The notes: generated by a model not told the origin, from the letters alone. Shown: positions 50,659 through 59,458, counted from the first letter of the stretch. The stretch is 64,000 nucleotides of DNA from JAICLK01 sp963810525 (GCA_963810525.1 CAWENB010000003.1:930001-994000); one strand, 5' to 3'. Program-made: numbers and translations.

Positions 50659-51039
50659 ATGTCCGGAAGCCCAGAATGCGGTTCAAGCACGGAGGCCAGC
50701 GGCGGCGATGCTTGCCCTGCGTCGCGTGGCTGCACGGCTCGGTTCTTACTCGGCCTGCAGCTGAGTGGCGAAACGATAACTGACGATGTCCTGGCTCCCC
50801 TAGCGGCGGACGGATGCGCTATCAGGCTATACGACGGAGCCGGCGCGTTGATAGGCGCTGAACTGGCATGTAATGACTGCGTGATGGCGAATGGTTTGAA
50901 ACTGGATCGCGAAGGCGGGATTGAGTCAGTAGACCCGGTGCCGGCCGCTCCCACTATGGCGGAAGCCTGCATTGCTATGGCGGACGGCGAGACCTCAGCC
51001 GGGCAGACCGTCATGTACCGCCTCCAGTGTCCAATGTAG
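50659..51039 (+). CDS. Hypothetical protein, Cys- and Ala-rich
   Basis: 126 residues from ATG 50659, 5-6 nt after a strong GAGGAGGAG site. No transmembrane helix. The sequence GCTARFLLGLQLSGETITDD opens a small beta-containing domain, and Cys residues are frequent (ECGSS, ACPAS, GCTAR, ACNDC). No family recognised. Its end overlaps the convergent gene at 50995 by 45 bp, and its start is 54 bp from the divergent polymerase gene. Confidence 0.55.
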   Translation: MSGSPECGSSTEASGGDACPASRGCTARFLLGLQLSGETITDDVLAPLAADGCAIRLYDGAGALIGAELACNDCVMANGLKLDREGGIESVDPVPAAPTMAEACIAMADGETSAGQTVMYRLQCPM

Positions 51040-51261
51040 ATTCGCGCTATTGAGCCGCAGTCTGAACCACAGCGACTCTTCCTTGTCGACCAGTTCGAAA
51101 ATGTGCTGCCGTTCCTGCCCTTCCAGGTAGCTATGGTAGTAACCGAGCTTGCCGACGTAATAATCTTTGTTTTGCCAATTGATGAGGTACGGCAGAACCT
51201 GCTTCTTGCGCGCACTGTAGCTCATCACCACGCTCACCTCTTCATTAATCCTTTCGCGCAT
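50995..51261 (-). CDS. Small protein upstream of the Y-family polymerase gene
   Basis: 88 residues with an AAGGAG site 8 nt before the ATG at 51261. The sequence SYSARKKQVLPYLINWQNKD, YYHSYLEGQERQHIFELVDKEE looks like a compact folded domain; no named family. The gap of 390 nt to the polymerase gene is filled by the oppositely oriented gene at 50659, so co-transcription with the polymerase is possible but not certain. A YolD/UmuD-like helper role is only a guess. Confidence 0.6.
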   Translation of the reverse strand: MRERINEEVSVVMSYSARKKQVLPYLINWQNKDYYVGKLGYYHSYLEGQERQHIFELVDKEESLWFRLRLNSANLHWTLEAVHDGLPG

Positions 51262-51271
51262 AATTTTCTCC

Positions 51272-51300
51272 TTGACTTTCGATTAGTTGAATTGCAATAT
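51272..51300 (+). promoter_or_regulatory. Promoter with leaderless layout
   Basis: TTGACT (51272-51277), exactly 17 bp, CAATAT (51295-51300), then 6 nt and the ATG at 51307. The hexamers and spacing fit a sigma-70-type promoter whose start point coincides with the start codon. Confidence 0.55.
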
Positions 51301-51306
51301 TGTCGT

Positions 51307-51651
51307 ATGATAGAAACAGCACCAATGTTGGCCGCTCCAGCAGAAGAAGCTGTGGCGGCGGCGGAGGCTGCTTTGCAGGAAGCGCAAGAAGCGCTTTTGG
51401 CGGCAGACCTTGAAGAGTACGAAGGCAGAGGTTATCAGATTCAAGCAACAGTATGCGCGGGTCGTCAGAACGGTGAGTCGCAGCATAAACGGATGGAAGC
51501 TGCGTATGCGGCGGCTCTCGGCAAAGCCGGTGCCGCACACAACGTGCTTATTGTGCCTGCTCCGGACGGCGGCCAGACTGTGCTGTACCATCCCGGTAGG
51601 CCAAGCGGTGTTGCGTATACGCATGCCCGGCGCGATCTCGGCGCATACTAG
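51307..51651 (+). CDS. Hypothetical Ala/Glu-rich helical protein
   Basis: 114 residues. The first 45 residues are an alanine/glutamate-rich helix (AAEAALQEAQEALLAADLEE), probably a coiled coil, followed by a mixed domain with LIVPAPDGGQTVLYHP. No family recognised. No ribosome site precedes the ATG, but a promoter whose start would be at the ATG does (51272-51300). A longer frame upstream runs through the divergent gene and is not credible. Confidence 0.5.
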   Translation: MIETAPMLAAPAEEAVAAAEAALQEAQEALLAADLEEYEGRGYQIQATVCAGRQNGESQHKRMEAAYAAALGKAGAAHNVLIVPAPDGGQTVLYHPGRPSGVAYTHARRDLGAY

Positions 51652-51750
51652 GCATGCTTCTATTGCCGCGATTGTCCCGAAGAATCGAAGAATCGTTTCA
51701 CGAAGTGAAAACAGCCTGAAGGCCTTGTCTTGAAGTGCTACTATTAAGGT

Positions 51751-52428
51751 ATGTGCGGTCGTTATACGTTGTTTGAGGCAAAGGATCTAGGGCCCCGATT
51801 CAATCTCGCCAGACAGTCGCATTTTGTATCGAAAGACAATTACAATGTGGCGCCGCGGCAGTGGTTGCCGGTGGTCTTTGAGGACGAAGAAGCGGGACGG
51901 ATTGCCGAACCGATGCAGTGGGGGTTTATCCCGCCCTGGTCCAAAGACCCGACTAAAGGGATTCGGCCTATTAACACCAAGTCTGAAACCGCGTTCGACA
52001 GCCGCATGTGGTTAGGTAGTATACGCCACTACCGCTGCATAGTACCGAGCCGGGGTTTCTACGAGTGGAAGGCTGTCAACGACAAGATGAAAGTTCCCTA
52101 CTTCATCCATCCGAAAGATCAGGAGCTGTTCGGTTTTGCCGGTGTTTACAGCGTCTGGCACGACGTCGAGAGCAGACCAGTCTATAGTTTTTCAATTCTC
52201 ACAACGAGGCCCAATAAGGAAATGGAGCCTATTCACGACCGGATGCCAGTTATCTTGCACCCAGGACAGGAAGCGTCCTGGTTAAATCGGCGTATCAGCG
52301 AACGGGACCAACTGGCGGAATTCCTCGTTCCGTACGGCGACGGTAGATTAGAAATATATCGGGTGAGCGAAGACGTTAACTCGCCGCGCCACAACGACCA
52401 TCATCTCGTTGAAGCGGTAAAAGAGTAG
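51751..52428 (+). CDS. SRAP-domain protein (YedK/HMCES-like abasic-site binder)
   Basis: 225 residues. SRAP family hallmarks: Cys2 directly after the initiator Met (MCGRYTLF), NVAPRQWLPVV, RCIVPSRGFYEWK with the active-site Glu, and IHDRMPVIL with the His. The family forms a covalent thiazolidine adduct with abasic sites in single-stranded DNA, protecting them during replication. An extended -10 TGCTACTAT (51736-51744) lies 6 nt before the ATG; the N-terminal Cys must be exposed after Met removal, so a precise start matters. It lies beside the Y-family polymerase group, so the area may be a damage-tolerance neighbourhood. Confidence 0.92.
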   Translation: MCGRYTLFEAKDLGPRFNLARQSHFVSKDNYNVAPRQWLPVVFEDEEAGRIAEPMQWGFIPPWSKDPTKGIRPINTKSETAFDSRMWLGSIRHYRCIVPSRGFYEWKAVNDKMKVPYFIHPKDQELFGFAGVYSVWHDVESRPVYSFSILTTRPNKEMEPIHDRMPVILHPGQEASWLNRRISERDQLAEFLVPYGDGRLEIYRVSEDVNSPRHNDHHLVEAVKE

Positions 52429-52605
52429 CTTACTCCAGTCACCGTGGTGTTAATAAGCCCGCATGGAGGAAGGCACTTGCCAGCCCACACGTAGCTACTT
52501 ACATTATAGCCTTTGCGGTCAAGGGTCTGGCTCAGCCCGCAAATCTCCAATACGGTGCCAAGTTTGCTAAATGTGCATATTATGTAGTTAGCTAGATATT
52601 AAATG

Positions 52606-54006
52606 CTATTGCAAAGCAGAAGTTAACCTGGAAATATTTTCAAAAAGTTTTTCCGAAACGCTTCTGCGCTGCCAATCGCTTAATAATACTTGGTTTGACT
52701 TTCGAGTATCCTTTTTCTCAACGTCTCTCAGTACTGATACGATATGTCTGCTATAGCATATAAGAGATATTTCAAGATTCAGTAGAAAGGAGCGAATATC
52801 CATATTGCTTGATCCGATTACTGCGATATCATCGTCGATCGTTATATGTTTAGAATGCAATAGAATAGGTGCCTTATAGCGGTATATTTTAACACCTGCT
52901 TTCAGCAACTCTTCATAATACGATCGTTCGGCGTGGGATACTAGGAACTGATCACTCGCTTCAGAATTAATTAAGATTACTTCCACGCCTCTTTTGGCGG
53001 CGCCGATCAAAGCAACCATGAGGGCATCATCTGGAACGAAATAAGGATTTATGATCACTATTTTATGAGTGGCTGCATGAAAAAGTGATGTGAACAAAAG
53101 CAGGTTATTTTCATAATCGAATCCGGAACCGCTTGGCAAAACCTGGCAGATTTCGTCTCCGGTTTTTTTGATATCGATTTTCAGTTTCGAATCATTCTTG
53201 AATGTTAACGTCTGCCCCGTTTCACAAAACCAATCCGTTGCAAAAACACCCTCCAGCTCGGCAACGGCGGGACCTTGAATTCGTGCAACGAGTTCATCAT
53301 AATAAATGTCATCTTTTCGAAAGTAATTTCGCGCTATCAGGTTTTGTGATCCGGTATATCCGGTGTGCCCGTCAACTACGACGTTCTTTCGGTGATTTCT
53401 TAAATCGTATCGGGTATATTTCCGTCCAAAGAAATGAAGTGGCAGAGAAAGATGATTTTCAATGCCGGCCTCGGAAAGAACCTTCTGGAGCTGTTTGAAA
53501 TGAGGATACTTACGAGATCCAAGGTGGTCTATCAAGATCCGGACGGTAACGCCTCGCGATACTGCCCGAACTAGGGCATCGAAGACAGGCGCGGTCTCCT
53601 TGTCCCAGCTGACAGTAAAATATTCTAAGTGGACAAAGTTTTTCGCCTGGTCAATGTCTGCAGCGATCTTTTTGAAAGTCGTATCGTATGATGATATTAT
53701 CTCTACTTTATTACCTCCAACAGCCGGCAGACGGGTTAATTTTGAAGAAAGTGCAACGAATGGACTGTATCGACCTGTCACAGGCGGATTTAATATCGAT
53801 CTTAATTTCGCATTTTGATTTTTTTGTTTTACTAATTCGTCTAACTGATTACTCATTTCCTGTTGAGCGTCACGTCGCCGTTTGGGCAGTTTAGGGTTTC
53901 CGATCAATAAATATATAGCCAAACCGAAAAAAGGCACGACGAGAATGAGTAGCAGCCAAGCAGTAGCCGATGATGGTTTACGATTTGTGGGAATTATAAA
54001 CATCAT
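52606..54006 (-). CDS. cls: Cardiolipin synthase, phospholipase D family
   Basis: 466 residues from the first ATG. One hydrophobic helix (about 15-35) precedes two phospholipase D domains with HKD motifs: NHRKNVVVDG near residue 205 and HSKHITIDDDIAVIGSSNMD near 385. It joins two phosphatidylglycerol molecules or uses another phospholipid. The upstream in-frame sequence encodes another hydrophobic helix ending IAIVMM, as in most Cls proteins, but the only upstream ATG (54079-54081) is out of frame; an ATT at 54067-54069, 5 nt after GGAG, would be the nearest possible start. The annotated N-terminus may therefore be short by about 20 residues. Confidence 0.9.
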   Translation of the reverse strand: MMFIIPTNRKPSSATAWLLLILVVPFFGLAIYLLIGNPKLPKRRRDAQQEMSNQLDELVKQKNQNAKLRSILNPPVTGRYSPFVALSSKLTRLPAVGGNKVEIISSYDTTFKKIAADIDQAKNFVHLEYFTVSWDKETAPVFDALVRAVSRGVTVRILIDHLGSRKYPHFKQLQKVLSEAGIENHLSLPLHFFGRKYTRYDLRNHRKNVVVDGHTGYTGSQNLIARNYFRKDDIYYDELVARIQGPAVAELEGVFATDWFCETGQTLTFKNDSKLKIDIKKTGDEICQVLPSGSGFDYENNLLLFTSLFHAATHKIVIINPYFVPDDALMVALIGAAKRGVEVILINSEASDQFLVSHAERSYYEELLKAGVKIYRYKAPILLHSKHITIDDDIAVIGSSNMDIRSFLLNLEISLICYSRHIVSVLRDVEKKDTRKSNQVLLSDWQRRSVSEKLFENISRLTSALQ

Positions 54007-54277
54007 TACGATCGCAATGGCCCACCCAATGAGAATTATTAGTGTGCTTAACTCGTATATAGCAATAATCTGTTCTCCATATCCTTAACTGCAAGCCTAA
54101 TAAATGCACATCGGCATTCCAAGTAGTACTATAAGGAGTCAAATCATTAAAATCATTGCTTTACGTCACATTGTCAAAGCCCGCAAATAATCTAACTTCT
54201 GATAATAACAAAGTTAATATATCGTTCCATGCATTACCTGATTCAAAAATTGGAACAGTATTACTAATTATTCAATA

Positions 54278-54352
54278 TGGCTGGGGCGGAGGGATTCGAA
54301 CCCCCGAATCACGGGACCAAAACCCGTTGCCTTACCACTTGGCTACGCCCCA
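54278..54352 (-). tRNA. tRNA-Gln (anticodon TTG)
   Basis: Minus strand. Acceptor stem TGGGGCG/CGCCCCA, D arm GCC-AAGTGGTAA-GGC, anticodon arm ACGGG-TTTTGGT-CCCGT with anticodon TTG at positions 34-36, T arm GGGGG-TTCGAAT-CCCTC, discriminator G, and an encoded CCA 3' end. Confidence 0.95.
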
Positions 54353-54427
54353 TTATAGGTGAACAAAACAGATTGATAGTATCGCATTTAGGCTTGAATT
54401 TCAAACTGACTGACACTCGCTCGGGAT

Positions 54428-55165
54428 TCAGCTGATGTATGATTTCAGATACTCGAGTACGTGCTGCCAGGCGTCGTTGGCGGCTGCTTCGTTGTAGGAA
54501 AAGCGATTAGTGTCGTTAAAGAAGGCGTGGCCGCAGTTCGGATACACTTTGACTTCGAAATCCACGCCGGCCTCGCGCATTTTTGCTTGCAAATCCGGGA
54601 GCGTTTTCATGAGATTCTCATCCTTTTCGCCGTAAAAGGCGCGCACCGGACATCTGATAGATTTGAGCTCGTCTGCGGAGTAGTCGGCGTGGCCATAGAA
54701 CGGTACGGCCAATTTAAGTCGAGGCTCACGCACGGCGAGGGCATAGCTGTAAGTGCCGCCAAAACAGAAGCCAATGCTCGCGACCTTTCGTTGCGACTCC
54801 GGCAATTCGAACAGATACTCGAAGCAGTCGGTTAGCTTCTCGGCTGTGTTTTTCCCGAATTCCGGGTTTTGAATCGGCGCCATGAGCTCGCGTAATTGCG
54901 GCTGAACGGCGTTGCGCTTTTCGGGATTAAACAGGTCCTCTTGCAATCCGCTGAGCATAGTCACGTCGACGACACCGCTTAGGAAGTCGGGTGCGAGAGC
55001 AAGGTACCCTTCCCTGCACAGCCGATCCGCGACGTCTTTAATATGGTCGGCCAAACCCCATACTTCATGGATGACGATGACACTGCCTAGAATTTCCGCT
55101 TCGGGACGCGCTTCATATGCCGGTATGGCGCCGTTTGGTGAGGGCACGTCAATGAATTTTCCCAT
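54428..55165 (-). CDS. Dienelactone hydrolase family protein
   Basis: 245 residues, alpha/beta hydrolase fold. Nucleophile Cys in ASIGFCFGGTYS, Asp in YGEKDENL, His in NCGHAFFND, the Cys-Asp-His triad of dienelactone hydrolases; VIVIHEVWGLADHIKDVADRL is the typical N-terminal block. These enzymes open lactones or cleave esters in the cytosol; the natural substrate here is unknown. Upstream is a tRNA gene on the same strand. Confidence 0.88.
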   Translation of the reverse strand: MGKFIDVPSPNGAIPAYEARPEAEILGSVIVIHEVWGLADHIKDVADRLCREGYLALAPDFLSGVVDVTMLSGLQEDLFNPEKRNAVQPQLRELMAPIQNPEFGKNTAEKLTDCFEYLFELPESQRKVASIGFCFGGTYSYALAVREPRLKLAVPFYGHADYSADELKSIRCPVRAFYGEKDENLMKTLPDLQAKMREAGVDFEVKVYPNCGHAFFNDTNRFSYNEAAANDAWQHVLEYLKSYIS

Positions 55166-55306
55166 AATGCAATAATACCATCGTTTGTCCGGCAGCCATG
55201 AGGTCTAAGAACCGTGAGATGACTTTTAGCACAAACAAACGTTTCCTGTTTAAAAAGTTTTTTGTCACCACAGAGACTCGGCCATTTCAGGGGGAATTTA
55301 TAGCAG

Positions 55307-55858
55307 TCATGTATGTCTTCCAAGATACTGCCAGTGCCAAGGTTCGGCACGCATATTGAATTCGTTGCCTTCGAGCCATGATTCATAAAATCCGAATTTG
55401 TTTGCATGTTGTCGTAGCCAAGCATACTCTATCGTATCTCTAAAATCTTCTGGGTGGCCCTCTGAAGGCGAACCATCCACATTCATAAAGTCGACGGCAG
55501 CTTTACTGGCAATGGTATGCTGTGAAAAGTTGGGCGGCGATACCTGGCGAATAGTCTGTGCAATGTCGCCACTAAAATTGTTAGTAAGCCAGTTAATTAA
55601 TACGACGATCTGATAGGCTGGTGATCGGTAGCATGCCTGTATGAGTAGTTTGCGGTCAGGGTGTTTGGCTATAAACGTTTCGTTCATTAGCGTATATGCT
55701 TCAAAAATATGTCTCGGTACGTATTTGTCGTCCAATGTTTTCTGTTCATTTTTCTCGGCGTATTGCTGGCCACTTACCTTCACAAGATTATCCGGCACCG
55801 GCTCCAGTTTACCCGCGTAAGGAGTTTTTACGCCGTAATCGATTGGCTTCAGACCCAT
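55307..55858 (-). CDS. VanY-type D-alanyl-D-alanine carboxypeptidase, N-terminus missing
   Basis: 183 residues from the first ATG. M15B peptidase zinc site: SQHTIASKAAVDF (His and Asp ligands region) and EPWHWQYLG (Glu-x-Trp-His). It trims the terminal D-Ala of peptidoglycan stem peptides. Protein-like sequence continues upstream in the same frame (TLKNLKTGLTSEQRTIVDQ) to 55987, where an in-frame TGA (55988-55990) stops it, and no ATG/GTG/TTG lies between. Family members have an N-terminal signal or anchor that is absent here, so the gene seems truncated or frame-damaged at its 5' end. Confidence 0.75.
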   Translation of the reverse strand: MGLKPIDYGVKTPYAGKLEPVPDNLVKVSGQQYAEKNEQKTLDDKYVPRHIFEAYTLMNETFIAKHPDRKLLIQACYRSPAYQIVVLINWLTNNFSGDIAQTIRQVSPPNFSQHTIASKAAVDFMNVDGSPSEGHPEDFRDTIEYAWLRQHANKFGFYESWLEGNEFNMRAEPWHWQYLGRHT

Positions 55859-56162
55859 TATTTGATCGACGATGGTTCGCTGCTCTGACGTTAAGCCGGT
55901 TTTTAGATTTTTAAGCGTAACATCGGGAGTCAGTACACCTTGATCTTTGAGCGCGGCAAAAGTTGCCGGAAAGGTTTGTAAAACTGAGTCATCGAAAAAT
56001 TGTACGGGGGCTGCTCATACTTGCAATTGTACAAGAAATCTGAGGAGCGACTAGTTATTTGTATTCAAGGTAAGATTGCCTTTCTAAGCTGGCACTTCCT
56101 TCTATTACGTGATCTGCGGAATTGCCTCAATGCGAGGATTAGTTTAAAGTTATTAATAATAC

Positions 56163-57092
56163 ATGGCTAAAAAATCCACGCAAAAACCGGCTGATTTTAT
56201 CGTGCCGCTTAATATGAACGGCCTACAGGGCCGCATGATGCGTATGCCGGCGATTGGAAATAAAAATCGCGAAATACTGCTTATATACGGCCACCATGCT
56301 TTGCTTGAGCGCTGGTGGGGACTGGCTCAGAATCTAAACGCATTCGGTGCGGTAACCATGCCCGATTTGCCCGGTTTCGGCGGCATGGATAATTTTTACA
56401 AAATCGGCAAACGTCCGACGCTCAATAACTACGCCGACTACCTTGCCTCGTTCATAAAACTGCGTTACAAACAGCGGCGGATCACGATTGTAGGAATTTC
56501 ATTCGGGTTTGTTGTGGCGACGCGCATGCTTCAACGCTATCCGGAACTAACTAAAAAAGTCGATCTCATTGTGAGTTTGGTCGGCTTTATGCACAAAGAC
56601 GACTTGGTATTCAAGCCGGCTGCCCGCCGTTTTTACGGTGCGACGGCTTCGGTTTTTTCGACGCCGCCGTGTTCATTCATTATTCGCTATGGATTTTTGA
56701 ATGGATTTGTTATCAGGAATCTTTATCGCCGCTTAAGCCGGCCGCGGCGACGTTTCGCCGAAGCCGAACCGTCGGAGTTTGATGCAGTCATAGATTTCGA
56801 TGTTTATTTGTGGCAGGCCAACGACGTGCGCACGCACTGGTACACTACAGCGCTGTTCATGTGGCTGGATAACTGCAAGCAGAAGATTGACCTTCCGGTA
56901 TGGCACGTCTGCGCCAAAAATGACTACTATTTTAATAACCATATCGTTGAGCAGCATATGCGGGTTGTATTCAACGACTATACACAGGCGGTTTTCAATA
57001 GTGAAGCTCATACGCCGAGCATTTTGGCGGACAAGAAAGAAATGGCTATGTTTATCCCCGCCAAATTACGACGCGTACTGGCAAAACCTTAG
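56163..57092 (+). CDS. Alpha/beta hydrolase
   Basis: 309 residues. Nucleophile elbow GISFGF (Ser), Asp near CAKNDYYF, His near SEAHTPSIL; LLIYGHHALLERWWGLAQNL is the oxyanion strand/helix. Basic segments (RRLSRPRRRF, PAKLRRVLAKP) are unusual. No signal peptide. It is 62 bp before a PimA-like glycosyltransferase gene. Substrate unknown. Confidence 0.8.
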   Translation: MAKKSTQKPADFIVPLNMNGLQGRMMRMPAIGNKNREILLIYGHHALLERWWGLAQNLNAFGAVTMPDLPGFGGMDNFYKIGKRPTLNNYADYLASFIKLRYKQRRITIVGISFGFVVATRMLQRYPELTKKVDLIVSLVGFMHKDDLVFKPAARRFYGATASVFSTPPCSFIIRYGFLNGFVIRNLYRRLSRPRRRFAEAEPSEFDAVIDFDVYLWQANDVRTHWYTTALFMWLDNCKQKIDLPVWHVCAKNDYYFNNHIVEQHMRVVFNDYTQAVFNSEAHTPSILADKKEMAMFIPAKLRRVLAKP

Positions 57093-57134
57093 CACCGAGC
57101 CAGCAGGAGCGAAGCTAGGCTGGTCATCCAAAGG

Positions 57135-57143
57135 TGGTATACT
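57135..57143 (+). promoter_or_regulatory. Extended -10 TGGTATACT
   Basis: Located 11 nt before the ATG at 57155, in the 62-bp gap after the hydrolase gene. No matching -35. Suggests a transcript with a leader of only about 5 nt. Confidence 0.35.
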
Positions 57144-57154
57144 AGAGACTAATT

Positions 57155-58309
57155 ATGAAGATCGGATTAGTCTGTCCGTACAATGTCGCGCGGGGCGGCG
57201 GCGTGCAAGAGCTCGTCTTCGCATACCAGACGGAACTCCGCCGGCGCGGACACGACGCGATCGTCATTACCCCGCAGCCGCGTGAAATGACCGAAGAATG
57301 CGCCGATCTCAAACACATCATCTTTCTGGGGAGCGGTACCGATTTGAACGCGCCGATTCACACAACGCCGCAAATTTCAGCAGGTTTGAATGACGAAATC
57401 GACCATATGCTTGAACAGAACCAGTTCGACATCCTGCATTTTCACGAGCCTGGCGTGCCGGTGCTTGGCCGCCAGATCCTGGGGCGCTCCAATACGATCA
57501 ACGTCGCAACGTTTCATGCCGCGTTCCCGGAAACGATTGTCGGCCGCACGTTTGCGCGGGTGGCGGCACCGTATATCAAACCGTTGATGCAACATATTCA
57601 CGAATACGTGGCCGTATCGGCCGCTGCCGCCGAGTACGTGAATTCGCTGACCGATAAGCCGGTGGCAATTATTCCCAATGCCGTTGACCTTAAACATTTC
57701 AAAGCCCCGGATCATCGAGATGACAAACGGGAACACAAAACCATTATGTACATCGGACGGCTCGAAAGTCGCAAAGGTGTCAAGTATTTATTGCGCGCCT
57801 TCGGTCATTTGCAGGGCCGCCGGCCGGACGTATCACTGTTGATTGCCGGCGATGGCGTGGAACGCGAAAAGCTGGAATACCTTGCCCGCGAACTTGAGCT
57901 CAAGCACGTGACATTCGCCGGCTATATCAGTGAAAAGCAAAAGCTTGAATATTTGCGAACCAGCGACCTATTCTGCGCGCCGTCACCGTTCGGAGAGAGC
58001 TTCGGACTGGTGCTGCTTGAAGCCATGGCGACAGGCCTGGTGACGGTTGCCGGCAATAATCCTGGCTATCGGTCGGTGCTGACCGGTCTTGGTTCGTTGT
58101 CGCTTATCGATCCCAAAGATGAAGCGGAGTTTTCGCATCGGTTAGAATTGATGTTGTTCGAGCCGGATCTAAGAAAACTCTGGCGTGATTGGGCGCGCGA
58201 CCAAATCAAGCAGTATAGCGTGGAGACCATTGTCGACAAGTATGAAGAGCTTTACGCACGCGCCATCAAAAAACACCGTCGTAAACGGCACCGACTACTC
58301 AGAAAGTGA
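57155..58309 (+). CDS. Family 4 glycosyltransferase, PimA-like
   Basis: 384 residues. MKIGLVCPYNVARGGGVQELV at the N-terminus, PGVPVLGRQILGRS, donor-lobe IMYIGRLESRKGVKYLL and SPFGESFGLVLLEAMATGLVTVAGNNPGYRSVL match PimA-type phosphatidylinositol mannosyltransferases of the GT4 family and related glycolipid enzymes. It probably glycosylates a membrane lipid at the cytoplasmic face. The next gene, 4 bp downstream, encodes a paralog, so the two may act in sequence. Confidence 0.88.
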   Translation: MKIGLVCPYNVARGGGVQELVFAYQTELRRRGHDAIVITPQPREMTEECADLKHIIFLGSGTDLNAPIHTTPQISAGLNDEIDHMLEQNQFDILHFHEPGVPVLGRQILGRSNTINVATFHAAFPETIVGRTFARVAAPYIKPLMQHIHEYVAVSAAAAEYVNSLTDKPVAIIPNAVDLKHFKAPDHRDDKREHKTIMYIGRLESRKGVKYLLRAFGHLQGRRPDVSLLIAGDGVEREKLEYLARELELKHVTFAGYISEKQKLEYLRTSDLFCAPSPFGESFGLVLLEAMATGLVTVAGNNPGYRSVLTGLGSLSLIDPKDEAEFSHRLELMLFEPDLRKLWRDWARDQIKQYSVETIVDKYEELYARAIKKHRRKRHRLLRK

Positions 58310-58313
58310 GCAA

Positions 58314-59444
58314 ATGAAGATTGGCTTTGTGCTCGATGACACGCTCGATACCGCCGATGGCGTCCAGCAGTACGTGCTAACGCTCGGGCGGTGGTTCGAT
58401 GGGCGCGGACACGAAGTGCACTATTTGGTCGGCAACACGACCCGGTCTGACCTGAAGTACATACACAGTCTGAGCGCAAATCTCAAAGTACGGTTCAATG
58501 GAAACCGGCTGTCGATTCCATTGCCAGCTTCACGTCGCAAACTGCGCGATCTTTTAATTCATGAAGCTTTTGATGTGCTTCATGTACAGATGCCGTACAG
58601 CCCGTGGCTGGCACATCGGATTATTGAGCAGATGCCGGAAAGTGCAGCGCTGGTCGGCACATTCCATATAGTGCCTTACTCACCGTCGGTGCATGCCGCG
58701 AACCGGGTGCTCGCGGCCTGGATTCGATCGACGCTCAAGCGTTTCGATTCGGTTTTTACAGTTTCCGGCGTCGCCCAAAAATTTGCCAAGCAAGTTTACG
58801 GGCTGAATAGCACGGTGTTGCCGAATGTAGTTGATATTACCCGATTTGTCGGCGCCAAGCCGCTCGGGCGGTATGATGACGATGTTCCAACGATCATGTT
58901 TCTAGGCCGGCTCGTACCGCGTAAGGGCTGCAAAACGCTGCTTGAAGCGGTGAACCTTCTGCGCGAGCGTGAGGGTGTATCGAAAATCCGGGTCGTCATT
59001 TGCGGTGTAGGTCCGCTGGAGTCAGAGCTCAAGCGTTATGTAGCTGAAAAGCAGCTAGGCGAATTTGTGGAGTTTGCGGGATTTGTGCCCGAAACGGACA
59101 AACCGTCGTACTTGGCAAGCGCGGACTTTATGGTCTTCCCAAGCCGCGGCGGCGAAAGTTTTGGCATCGTGTTACTCGAAGCCATGGCTTCCGGACACGC
59201 CGTTGTTCTAGCCGGCGATAACCTCGGCTACCGGAGCGTTCTGTCACCGCAGCCGGAATTATTGTTCCCGTCAAGTCGACCGGTCGATCTTACCGGTAAA
59301 CTCGCCGATTACCTGCGCGACACTGATGCCCGGCAACGTATGGTGTCGTGGCAGACGGATTATGTACGACGTTTCGACGTAGGCGTGGTAGGCCAAAAGT
59401 TATTCGAGGTGTATAGCGATAGTTGCAGCAAGCGTCGTAAATAG
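58314..59444 (+). CDS. Family 4 glycosyltransferase, PimA/PimB-like
   Basis: 376 residues from the ATG at 58314. MKIGFVLDDTLDTADGVQQYV, donor-lobe IMFLGRLVPRKGCKTLL, VVICGVGPLE and SRGGESFGIVLLEAMASGHAVVLAGDN define the GT4 fold. The C-terminal part is very similar in pattern to the gene just upstream, so they are likely a duplication that diversified into successive transferases. Followed 14 bp later by an AI-2E-family gene, probably same transcript. Confidence 0.88.
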   Translation: MKIGFVLDDTLDTADGVQQYVLTLGRWFDGRGHEVHYLVGNTTRSDLKYIHSLSANLKVRFNGNRLSIPLPASRRKLRDLLIHEAFDVLHVQMPYSPWLAHRIIEQMPESAALVGTFHIVPYSPSVHAANRVLAAWIRSTLKRFDSVFTVSGVAQKFAKQVYGLNSTVLPNVVDITRFVGAKPLGRYDDDVPTIMFLGRLVPRKGCKTLLEAVNLLREREGVSKIRVVICGVGPLESELKRYVAEKQLGEFVEFAGFVPETDKPSYLASADFMVFPSRGGESFGIVLLEAMASGHAVVLAGDNLGYRSVLSPQPELLFPSSRPVDLTGKLADYLRDTDARQRMVSWQTDYVRRFDVGVVGQKLFEVYSDSCSKRRK

Positions 59445-59458
59445 GGATAATAAAGCAT

